Assembly: GCA_934292805.1 (NCBI GenBank)
Contig: CAKQXQ010000039.1
Coordinates: 1 to 20,145, forward strand
Direction: 5' to 3'
DNA: 20,145 bases
Origin: an uncultured Roseburia sp.
GTDB taxonomy: Bacteria; Bacillota; Clostridia; Lachnospirales; Lachnospiraceae
Under the pieces are notes generated by a model. The model had not been told where the DNA came from. It did no database searches and saw nothing but the letters and a program-made list of their open reading frames with translations. This document shows, piece after piece, positions 1 to 7,279 of the stretch (its first letter is position 1; the number at the start of each line of letters is the position of its first letter). The position numbers and the translations under genes were made by a program.

Positions 1-791
1 CCTATATCCTTAAAATATTGATTCCTCACATGTCGTACAATCTCAGCATGTGAGGTTTCTCCTGTAAGAAGTAAATGTTTTGTAATCTGATACCATCCAG
101 GTGCTTTTACGAACAACTGTTCATCTTTCATACTCTTTAATGTTACATTTACATCATAGGGCAGACTGAAAAATTCCTGTTTCCAAATGCCATCTTCCCC
201 ATGAAGTATCATAAATTGTGTCTTTCCACCACTATGAAGAGGAACCCCTACAGCTCCCGGATTTACAATCAATATTCCTTTTCTCTCATATTGCGTTTGT
301 ATATGAAAATGTCCACAAATAATCAAATTCACCTTCAAATCTTTTACAATCTGATTGATATAATCATAGTCTGACCGCATACTTTGATTTACTTTATCGG
401 GCGAACCATGACAAACTATAAATGGTGAAAAACCTTCATATTGCATTTCTTTTGAAATAGGCATGTTTTCGAAAAAATCAATATTTTTGTCTGATAGGCG
501 TTCATAATTGTAGTTTAACATACCGGTAGTCGTTGAACCTGTTGCCCATACTTCATTGGTATTTTTCCTATGATTGATCCAATATTCCTCTTTGTTTCCA
601 CGAACAAACGTGCAAGGATACTTCGTCTGAATTTCATGCAACAGACATAATGTTTCCTGTGGATTTGCCATGTCACCCAAATAGTCTCCTAGAAAAATGT
701 ATTCTGTAACGCCTTGCTTCTCAGCCTCTTCATAACAGGTTTTAAATGCTTCTATATTGCTATGTATATCAGCCATTACTGCAATTTTCAT
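1..791 (-). CDS. Calcineurin-like metallophosphoesterase (YfcE/MJ0936-like), C-terminus cut by window edge
   Basis: About 263 codons are visible, read from ATG at 789-791 with no stop before the left edge, so the C-terminal end is missing. The start MKIAVMADIHSN is that of the small cytosolic metallophosphoesterases. The metal-binding motifs appear in order: D8 and H10 in ADIHSN, GDYLGD with D36, GNKE with N66, CHGS with H128, and GHFH with H161 and H163. A PGAVG segment (178-182) follows, as is usual in this family. No signal peptide or membrane segment is seen. The protein probably hydrolyses a phosphoester with two metal ions, but the substrate cannot be told from sequence. The ribosome binding site is weak (GCGGAT at best). 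The gene looks richer in A and T than its right-hand neighbours and follows a decayed gene, so it may be a later arrival. Family is sure; function is not. Confidence 0.88.
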   Translation of the reverse strand, partial: MKIAVMADIHSNIEAFKTCYEEAEKQGVTEYIFLGDYLGDMANPQETLCLLHEIQTKYPCTFVRGNKEEYWINHRKNTNEVWATGSTTTGMLNYNYERLSDKNIDFFENMPISKEMQYEGFSPFIVCHGSPDKVNQSMRSDYDYINQIVKDLKVNLIICGHFHIQTQYERKGILIVNPGAVGVPLHSGGKTQFMILHGEDGIWKQEFFSLPYDVNVTLKSMKDEQLFVKAPGWYQITKHLLLTGETSHAEIVRHVRNQYFKDI

Positions 792-810
792 ACTTAGTTT
801 ATCCGCTTTT

Positions 811-1001
811 CTATAAAATAAACTTCTCGATCACTTCCGCGATCGCATCATGATTATTATCATTTTCCGTGACATAATCAGCGGCTTTCTTGATATCATC
901 GATTCTATTGTATGTCTGTACATAGATGCCGGCTTTATGCGCAGGTCAAAAATCTCCTGCGTGACCTCGATCGGAAGTGAACTTTTATTATTCACAGCCA
1001 T
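811..1001 (-). pseudogene. Remnant of a Cof-type HAD hydrolase gene, frameshifted and internally deleted
   Basis: Two reading frames carry parts that look like one Cof/YidA-type HAD phosphatase. From 1001 one frame reads LPIEVTQEIFDLR, like a helix of the cap domain. At about 933-945 the similarity moves to another frame, which reads AGIYVQTYN and then runs straight into DDIKKAADYVTENDNN...VIEKFIL, stopping with TAG at 811-813. The last part resembles the C-terminal end of the family, where KKAADYVT precedes a DNDHDG-like motif. All N-terminal catalytic Asp motifs and the GDxxND loop are missing. The second frame has a TGA at 946-948 just before the junction, so no single ORF spans both parts. 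The ATG at 999-1001 abuts GGAGG with no usable spacing. The C-terminal match is fairly clear; the cap match is from memory and less sure. It lies between ppk1 and the phosphoesterase gene. Confidence 0.55.
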
Positions 1002-1039
1002 CCTCCCTCACAAAATAACTGCTCTTTCCGTACTGCTAT

Positions 1040-3178
1040 TTATTCTGCAGGCTCCGCCGGGATAAATACTCTTTCTTTATATACAGGAGATGGTTTTGAA
1101 ATTGCTTCTATTGCCTCCTCACAGAACACAGCCTGCGAAGAAATTGCCGCCTTTCCACGTCTGTCAACTTTCTCATAATCTCCATTTTCCTGTAATACGT
1201 GAGCTTTTAAAGTATCCTCGAGTTCTACGTCAAGTATATGCTTCACACGCTTCTTCAGGTTTCCGTCCAATACCGGGAACAGAATTTCCACACGTCTGTC
1301 GAGATTTCGCTGCATCCAGTCCGCACTTCCCATATACAGTTCTTCCTCTCCATCATTTAAGAAATAGAAAATCCTGCTATGCTCCAGAAAGTTTCCTACA
1401 ATCGAACGGACTTTGATATTTTCACTGATACCCGGGATTCCGACTTTCAGGCAGCAGATTCCACGGACGATCAGCTCAATCTCTACACCTGCGGCAGAAG
1501 CTTCATACAGAGTCTGGATAATTCCCGGATCACAAAGTGAATTCATCTTGGCAATGATCTTTGCCTTCTTACCTTCTTTTGCATACATTGTCTCTCTGCG
1601 TATCAACTTGTAAAACTTACTCCGCAGCCAGAGCGGTGCTACAGCAAGTTCATTCCATGACAATGGTTCTGAATATCCTGACAGCATATTAAATACTGCT
1701 GTTGCATCTTCCCCGATCGCTCCGTCACAGGTAAAGATTCCACAGTCTGTATACAGCTTTGCTGTAGAATCATTGTAATTGCCGGTTCCAAGATGCACAT
1801 ATCTGCGGATGCCGTCTTCTTCTCTCCTTACAACCAATGCAATTTTGCTGTGTGTCTTTAATCCAACCAGTCCGTAAATAACATGGCAGCCTGCTTTTTC
1901 CAGCATTTTTGCCCAGACAATATTATTTTCCTCATCAAATCTCGCCTTTAATTCTACAAGGACAGAAACCTGCTTTCCGTTCTCTGCCGCCTGTGCCAAA
2001 GATGCAATGATCGGAGAGTTGCCGCTGACACGGTACAATGTCTGCTTGATCGCAAGCACATCCGGGTCTTTTGCTGCCTGGCGGATAAAATCCACAACCG
2101 GATCAAACGTCTGATACGGATGGTGTAACAAGATGTCCCCGTTCCTGATTTCATCAAAAATATTTGCACCCGGTTCAATTTCCGGCACACGTTGCGGAAT
2201 ATATGGCTGACTCCTTAAATGATCACACCCTTCCAATCCATACATTTTCATAAGGAAAGTAAGGTCGATTGGTCCATTGATCTTAAAAATATCCTGTTCT
2301 GCTACCTTTAGTTCATCCTTTAAAATATTCAGAAGCTTCTTGTCAATTCCATCTTCTACCTCAAGACGGATAACCTCTCCCCACTGACGTTGCTTTAACT
2401 GCTTTTGTATCTCCTTTAAAAGATCTGCTGCCTCATCTTCATCAATGGAAAAATCTGCATTTCTCATAATACGGTATGGATATGCACACAGAACATCATA
2501 ATTTAAAAACAACTTGTCAATGTTTTTTTCTATGATCTGTTCCAACAGGATAAAGCACTTCTCACCGTCGTCTGCGGATGGAATCTGTACCAGCCTTTTC
2601 AGCACACTCGGAACCTGCACAGTTGCAAATTCGATTTCCTTTTTTTCTCCTTTTTCTTTCTTTCTGGAAAGGAGTGCTGCAATATTCAGAGTCTTATTGC
2701 GTATCAGTGGAAATGGTCTTGATGCATCGACTGCCATCGGTGTTAATACCGGATATACCTCATTTTCAAAATAGCGGTCAACAAAAATCTCCTGCTCTTT
2801 GTCAAGTTTCTCGAATTCATCAATGATGTGTATCTTATTCTGCTCCATCAAAGGAACCAGCGAACGATTATAAGTATTATACTGCTGTGAAACCAGCTCC
2901 CTCGTCTGCTTATTGATCGCTGCAAGCTGTTCTGATGCAGTCATACCTGCAATATCTTTTTTCTTATAATTTGCATGTACCATATCCTTTAAGGATGCAA
3001 CACGAACCATGAAAAATTCATCCAGATTTGAAGATGTGATACTGACAAACTTCAGTCTCTCCAATAATGGCAGAGATTTATCACGTGCCTCATTCAGAAC
3101 ACGATTATCAAACTTCAGCCAGCTCAATTCCCTGTTTTCATAATACTCCGGTTTTGTAAAATCAATTTCTTTCTCCAT
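1040..3178 (-). CDS. ppk1: Polyphosphate kinase 1
   Basis: The 712-residue product has the usual length of PPK1, which reversibly moves the gamma phosphate of ATP onto a growing polyphosphate chain. The N-terminal domain opens with NRELSWLKFDNRVLNEA (15-31), a family hallmark. The head domain follows to about residue 315. The two phospholipase D-like catalytic domains carry H443 in KTHSKIALVV, which matches the histidine phosphorylated during the reaction (H435 in E. coli), and H600 in LEHSRIFYF, which matches the second conserved histidine (H592). YVHLGTGNYND (460-470) and MGSADWMQRNLDRRVE (616-631) are also typical. The ATG at 3176-3178 follows AGAGAGG. The gene begins 37 bases after the Ppx-like gene and probably shares its transcript. 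Nothing looks broken. The last 40 residues or so form a less conserved tail. The family assignment is very secure. Confidence 0.96.
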   Translation of the reverse strand: MEKEIDFTKPEYYENRELSWLKFDNRVLNEARDKSLPLLERLKFVSITSSNLDEFFMVRVASLKDMVHANYKKKDIAGMTASEQLAAINKQTRELVSQQYNTYNRSLVPLMEQNKIHIIDEFEKLDKEQEIFVDRYFENEVYPVLTPMAVDASRPFPLIRNKTLNIAALLSRKKEKGEKKEIEFATVQVPSVLKRLVQIPSADDGEKCFILLEQIIEKNIDKLFLNYDVLCAYPYRIMRNADFSIDEDEAADLLKEIQKQLKQRQWGEVIRLEVEDGIDKKLLNILKDELKVAEQDIFKINGPIDLTFLMKMYGLEGCDHLRSQPYIPQRVPEIEPGANIFDEIRNGDILLHHPYQTFDPVVDFIRQAAKDPDVLAIKQTLYRVSGNSPIIASLAQAAENGKQVSVLVELKARFDEENNIVWAKMLEKAGCHVIYGLVGLKTHSKIALVVRREEDGIRRYVHLGTGNYNDSTAKLYTDCGIFTCDGAIGEDATAVFNMLSGYSEPLSWNELAVAPLWLRSKFYKLIRRETMYAKEGKKAKIIAKMNSLCDPGIIQTLYEASAAGVEIELIVRGICCLKVGIPGISENIKVRSIVGNFLEHSRIFYFLNDGEEELYMGSADWMQRNLDRRVEILFPVLDGNLKKRVKHILDVELEDTLKAHVLQENGDYEKVDRRGKAAISSQAVFCEEAIEAISKPSPVYKERVFIPAEPAE

Positions 3179-3215
3179 AACTTTTATCCGGACCTCTCTT
3201 TTCCTATCTGATCTG

Positions 3216-4748
3216 TCAACTGTATACCCGTTTTATTTTAATCACCGGTTTGACACTAAATACATTCTCAAAATAAGATGTCTTCGATGCAAACAATGCC
3301 TTCTCCAATGCGATATTGTCTGATGTCTCGATTGTGATGACCAGTTCTCTGCCTTTTACCACAACTTTCACATTTTTAAACTTCTGTTTGTGGCTTCGAT
3401 CCATCGCATTGGATACACGTAAGATTGCCGACAGTTTTGCGACGATCATATAACTCTCCTGATCGAGCTTCTCTGCCACATCTTCATATGGCGGGATCTG
3501 CAGGGTATTATATAAGACTGTACCTGCTACTATTTCACGCTCCAGATGCGTCAACCCTATGATCTCAGATGCCATGATAATATCATAAGAACACAGCGGA
3601 CCGTTCGCAAAGCTTATATACTTTCCACAATCATGCAGAATTGCTGCCACCTGCAGCAGTAAGCGTTCTCTTTTTCCAAGACCATGCACCTTTTTCATTG
3701 CATCAAAAATGGTAACGGACATCTGGGTCAATGCATCGATATGCGGAGTAAAGCTTAAATACCGTTTTGAAAGGCTCCTTGCTGCAGATAAAACATCCGC
3801 ATCAAAATCATGTTCTGTTTTGATCATCCGGTTCTTTTGTGCAAAATCATAAACCATACCATCACTGACATCCGCTCCCGGAACCCAGAGACTGTCTGCA
3901 CCGATACTCTCTGACATGCATTTAAAGATCATCATATACGGAATCACCAGTGCATCACTCTCATTTGGAAGATTCAGTTCTTCCGAAATCTGCTCTAATG
4001 TCTTTTTATCGAGCTTTTTCATATACTTTAAGAACCGCGCTATATCGATTGTTCCATCATCTTTATTCCGTTCAAGATTATGCGAGATCTCTGAAATATA
4101 ATCTCCGATAATAATCAGATACTTTATTCTGATCCCATTTAAGTACATTGACTGAAATACAGCCAGTTCTTTCTCGACAAGCTCTTCTATCTGGTGTTCG
4201 TATTCTGCCAGATTGTTACTCTTTCTTGCGAGCTGTTCCCGCATTTTCATAGTACCAAGGGCAAGATGCTGTGTCGTGACAACCTTTCCTTCTGCAAATA
4301 CCGTGATCTGCAGTCCGCTTCCATCCACATCCAGAACAGCCGCACCTTTCTGGATCATATGCTCAAAGCCTTCCTGCATGGCAACTGACTTGTAACTGAT
4401 GAACCGGTGCTCCGAATTGCTTAACACCTTAACAACCAGTCCTGTCCGTATTCTGATCTGGTCAATCAGAAAGATTTCATTCTCTGCGTCACGGAATACT
4501 GCGGCTGCATATGCCTCACAGCTGTCAACCCGGTATCCTTCCATAATCTCTTTGTATTCTGCGAGTGTATTACACAACACTTCTACAAGTTCATATCCGA
4601 TGCTTCCTCTGGAAAGGACATCCTTTCCAAGTTCGATCCTGCTTCGGATATAATCGATCGTACGGATTTTTTTCCTTGCGGAAATTTCAAAAATCTTCAT
4701 GCTTACTTCATAAGAACCTATGTAAATTGCTGCGAATGTATGTACCAC
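3216..4748 (-). CDS. Ppx/GppA-type phosphatase homologue with C-terminal HD domain, altered active-site motifs
   Basis: The 510-residue protein has the Ppx/GppA layout: two actin-like lobes (about 1-300) and an HD-type helical domain (about 315-510). Ppx proteins shorten polyphosphate and GppA cleaves pppGpp, so its place just upstream of ppk1 suggests polyphosphate turnover. The N-terminal motif reads AAIYIGSYEV, with Y9 where an Asp is expected (AAxDxGSNS in E. coli Ppx). The second glycine motif reads DVDGSG (140-145) rather than DIGGGS. A Glu remains in SNSEHRF (E113). In the HD part, H336, H372-D373 in ILHDCGKYIS and D450 in NAMDRSH fit the pattern, but the usual middle histidines are replaced around GPLCSYD (383-389). 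The start is GTG at 4746-4748, supported by AGGGG five bases upstream. It may be a weak enzyme, a polyphosphate sensor or a divergent phosphatase. Family is clear; activity is uncertain. Confidence 0.85.
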   Translation of the reverse strand: MVHTFAAIYIGSYEVSMKIFEISARKKIRTIDYIRSRIELGKDVLSRGSIGYELVEVLCNTLAEYKEIMEGYRVDSCEAYAAAVFRDAENEIFLIDQIRIRTGLVVKVLSNSEHRFISYKSVAMQEGFEHMIQKGAAVLDVDGSGLQITVFAEGKVVTTQHLALGTMKMREQLARKSNNLAEYEHQIEELVEKELAVFQSMYLNGIRIKYLIIIGDYISEISHNLERNKDDGTIDIARFLKYMKKLDKKTLEQISEELNLPNESDALVIPYMMIFKCMSESIGADSLWVPGADVSDGMVYDFAQKNRMIKTEHDFDADVLSAARSLSKRYLSFTPHIDALTQMSVTIFDAMKKVHGLGKRERLLLQVAAILHDCGKYISFANGPLCSYDIIMASEIIGLTHLEREIVAGTVLYNTLQIPPYEDVAEKLDQESYMIVAKLSAILRVSNAMDRSHKQKFKNVKVVVKGRELVITIETSDNIALEKALFASKTSYFENVFSVKPVIKIKRVYS

Positions 4749-4774
4749 GTCATCCCCTGCTCTCTGTTTTTATT

Positions 4775-4796
4775 GCAATGTTTTTCTGCACATTGC
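4775..4796 (-). other. Short hairpin upstream of the Ppx-like gene
   Basis: The 70-base gap between the ATPase stop and the Ppx-like start contains a perfect 7-base inverted repeat, GCAATGT and ACATTGC, around an 8-base loop. No T run follows on the minus strand, so it does not look like a terminator. It could slow polymerase, shape mRNA processing or be chance. I see no convincing promoter in this gap. Confidence 0.3.
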
Positions 4797-4818
4797 TTAC
4801 AGTTATTTTATCATGAAA

Positions 4819-6114
4819 TCATTCTTTTCCAAGTAAAAAATTTATAAATTGCTGTGCTGTCCTTCCGGAAAGTCCGCCATGGGAAAGTTCCCATTTATTT
4901 GCCTCTGCAAGCAGCGTCTCTTCTTCCATCGGAATATGATTCTTCTTTGCCAGTGCTTTTACAATGTTCTGGAACTCTTTCTTCGTCGGTGCACCAAAAT
5001 AAATAGATACTCCGAATCTCGCATACAGGGAAAGTTTTTCCTGTACGGTATCGGAAGTATGCATATCTTCACGGATTTCCTCTTTATCGGAAAAGGTTTC
5101 CCGGATAAGGTGGCGTCTGTTCGAGGTTGCATAGATAAGTACATTATCCGGCTTCTTCTCCAATCCGCCTTCAATAACAGCCTTCAGATATTTATACTCG
5201 ATCTCAAATTCTTCAAAGGAAAGATCATCCATATAAATAATAAATTTATAATTACGATTTTTAATCTGTGCGATCACATCATTTAAATCGCAGAACTGGT
5301 GTTTGTATACTTCGATCAGACGAAGACCTCTGTCATAATACTGATTTGCGATTGCCTTAATACTTGTTGACTTTCCGGTTCCCGCATCTCCATACAGAAG
5401 ACAGTTATTTGCCTCTTTTCCGTTAACAAAAGCCTCTGTATTATCGATCAGCTTCTGTTTTGCAATTTCATATCCAACCAGGTCATCAAGCTTTACATGT
5501 GCAATGTTCGTGATCGGTATGATCTGTACATCATTTTCTCTGTGCAAAATACGAAATGCTTTGTGGAGACCTAACTTTCCTACTCCGAATTCCCTGTAAA
5601 AATCGGTTACTGCAGCTTTAAATTCTTCCGTTGTTTTTGCATCTTCCAGATGATCTTTTAATGCATTGATACGTGCCTTGATCCTGCTGTTAAAAATTTT
5701 TCCGCTTCCATGCATACTCTGATAATCTGTGACTGCATCCATGCAATCCACCTCAAAGCAATCCGCTAACTGCTGCAAGTCAAAATCAAAAAATGATTTT
5801 ATGATATCAAAATCATGCAGTACTACTTTGTTGATAGAACCATCTACCTCGCCCCGGATCTCGCAGGCCTTGCTGTAGGCGTTCTCGTTGTTGACAAGAA
5901 TAAACGCCAGAAAACAGTGCCACAGATTTCCTTCAAATCCATGGCTGACAGCAAGTTCCATCAACTGGTTCAGACACTCATATAACAAAGACTGGATGTC
6001 CTCTTTGTTATAAAACTCATTTTTATAATTTTCCATGATCCAGGTCATGTTATAAAAAAGTTCTCTGTCATCAAAATCTTTGTATAAAATTAAGTTTTTA
6101 GGACTCTTTATCAT
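4819..6114 (-). CDS. DUF815-family AAA+ ATPase
   Basis: The 431-residue protein has an N-terminal helical region (about 1-200) of unknown role, then an AAA+ core. The Walker A motif is GDAGTGKST (242-250), with K248 and S249 contacting ATP. The Walker B motif is FIIYMDD (291-297). A sensor-1-like YATSNRRH lies at 328-335 and a sensor-2-like arginine at R418 in GLSGRTAQQF. SNRRHLIRE followed by a DMHTSDTVQEKLSL stretch is characteristic of the DUF815 family, whose function is unknown. No membrane segment or signal peptide is visible, so it probably acts in the cytosol. The ATG at 6112-6114 overlaps the pheA stop by 17 bases, so translation may be coupled to pheA. The lineage commonly carries this ATPase, but its partner is not known and the neighbours do not reveal it. 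Confidence 0.9.
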   Translation of the reverse strand: MIKSPKNLILYKDFDDRELFYNMTWIMENYKNEFYNKEDIQSLLYECLNQLMELAVSHGFEGNLWHCFLAFILVNNENAYSKACEIRGEVDGSINKVVLHDFDIIKSFFDFDLQQLADCFEVDCMDAVTDYQSMHGSGKIFNSRIKARINALKDHLEDAKTTEEFKAAVTDFYREFGVGKLGLHKAFRILHRENDVQIIPITNIAHVKLDDLVGYEIAKQKLIDNTEAFVNGKEANNCLLYGDAGTGKSTSIKAIANQYYDRGLRLIEVYKHQFCDLNDVIAQIKNRNYKFIIYMDDLSFEEFEIEYKYLKAVIEGGLEKKPDNVLIYATSNRRHLIRETFSDKEEIREDMHTSDTVQEKLSLYARFGVSIYFGAPTKKEFQNIVKALAKKNHIPMEEETLLAEANKWELSHGGLSGRTAQQFINFLLGKE

Positions 6115-7267
6115 TCTGTTCGTTTCCTCCTGCGCTGGCGTAATTACCTAAAACTTTTAATTGTATTGTTTCTTCTTTCAGCCCTCTTAATGCATTCTGG
6201 ACTGCTGCATCATTCAGATTACCATCAATATCTACAAAAAAGCGATACTCCCATGCTTTTCCCTGCACCGGTCTGGACTCGATTTTATTCATATTAATGC
6301 CATTATAAATAAAATGAGACAGTTTGTGATACAATGATCCGCTCTTGTGCGGGATTTCAAAGGAGATGCTTATTTTATTTGCTCTCTTCTCAAAAATCTT
6401 CTGATTCGTCACAATGATAAATCTGGTATAATTATTTTTATTATTCTGGATTGCTCTGTCAAGCACTTTTAATCCGTAAATATCTGCTGTCAGTGCACTT
6501 GCGATCGCTGCCTTGCCAGTCTGTCCATCTTCTTTGATTTTCTGAGCAGACATTGCTGTATTTTTCATACTGTGCTTTTCCCAGTTTCTATTGTCTTCTA
6601 AATACTTTGAACACTGCATCAGTGCCTGCGGGTGGGAATAAATATCTGTGATGTCTTCTATCCTTGCTTCCGGCAATCCAAGCAGTGCATGGTCAATGCG
6701 GATGATCTGTTCCCCGACAATGTAATTATCATACTCTACCATCAGATCATAGTTTTCAGAAACAATGCCTGCAGAGGAATTTTCAATCGGTAAAACGGCA
6801 TAATCTGCCTCACCATTTTTCAATGCCTCCATGGCATCCCGCCATGTATCGACATGATAACTGTCAGCATTTTCTCCAAAATACTGCTTTAAAGCGAGCT
6901 CGGTATAGGCTCCTTCAATTCCCTGGAAAACAATTTTAGCATTTTTATAATTCAGATGCTCTACTTCCTTAAAATCTGTCTTTTCTGTCTTACCATATTC
7001 TGTCAGAAGCTGGTACTGGCGTTTTCTGCTCATAGACATAATCTGTTCAAAAAGCTCAAGAACCCCATGCTTTAAAAACGGAGTATCCACTTTTTCACTA
7101 AGCTTCTCCAGCTTTGTGGTCTCGCGTTCCTTATCAAACACTTTCTTTCCAACAGATATTTTATAAATTGCAACTTCCTCTGCAATTGCCATCCTGCGTT
7201 TATACAGTTCTACAATCTGGCTGTCAATCTCATCAATTTCATCTCTTAACTGTAATAAATCTCTCAT
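6098..7267 (-). CDS. pheA: Bifunctional chorismate mutase / prephenate dehydratase (P-protein)
   Basis: The 389-residue protein makes phenylpyruvate from chorismate by way of prephenate, the committed route to phenylalanine. An AroQ-type chorismate mutase domain occupies about 1-90 (LRDEIDEIDSQIVELYKRR). The prephenate dehydratase domain spans about 110-285, with GIEGAYTE (116-123), PIENSSAG (160-167), SHPQALMQC (211-219) and NNYTRF (278-283), where T281 is the conserved catalytic threonine. The ACT domain (about 297-375) has PHKSGSLYHKL (306-316) and ESRP (330-333), the latter part of the phenylalanine-binding site, so feedback inhibition by phenylalanine is likely. The ATG at 7265-7267 follows AGGAGC, which overlaps the polC stop; the gap is 12 bases. 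The linkage to polC appears to be operonic, with no metabolic reason. No leader peptide or attenuator is seen because there is no room for one. Confidence 0.96.
   Translation of the reverse strand: MRDLLQLRDEIDEIDSQIVELYKRRMAIAEEVAIYKISVGKKVFDKERETTKLEKLSEKVDTPFLKHGVLELFEQIMSMSRKRQYQLLTEYGKTEKTDFKEVEHLNYKNAKIVFQGIEGAYTELALKQYFGENADSYHVDTWRDAMEALKNGEADYAVLPIENSSAGIVSENYDLMVEYDNYIVGEQIIRIDHALLGLPEARIEDITDIYSHPQALMQCSKYLEDNRNWEKHSMKNTAMSAQKIKEDGQTGKAAIASALTADIYGLKVLDRAIQNNKNNYTRFIIVTNQKIFEKRANKISISFEIPHKSGSLYHKLSHFIYNGINMNKIESRPVQGKAWEYRFFVDIDGNLNDAAVQNALRGLKEETIQLKVLGNYASAGGNEQNDKES
6126..6131 (-). promoter_or_regulatory. Ribosome binding site of the DUF815 ATPase gene, inside pheA
   Basis: AGGAGG lies 11 bases before the ATG at 6112-6114. 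It falls within the Gly-Gly codons near the pheA C-terminus (ASAGGNEQ). Together with the 17-base gene overlap this supports the chosen start and translational coupling. Confidence 0.65.
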
Positions 7268-7279
7268 AATATGAAGCTC

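Noticed and set aside
831..1001. A 56-residue ORF on the minus strand starting at the ATG 999-1001
   Set aside because: Its second half reads out of frame through the HAD-like tail, giving a Met/Ile/Arg-rich nonsense end, and the GGAGG abuts its ATG without spacing.
7268..7279. A possible phenylalanine attenuator before pheA
   Set aside because: Only 12 bases separate polC and pheA, so there is no room for a leader peptide or terminator.
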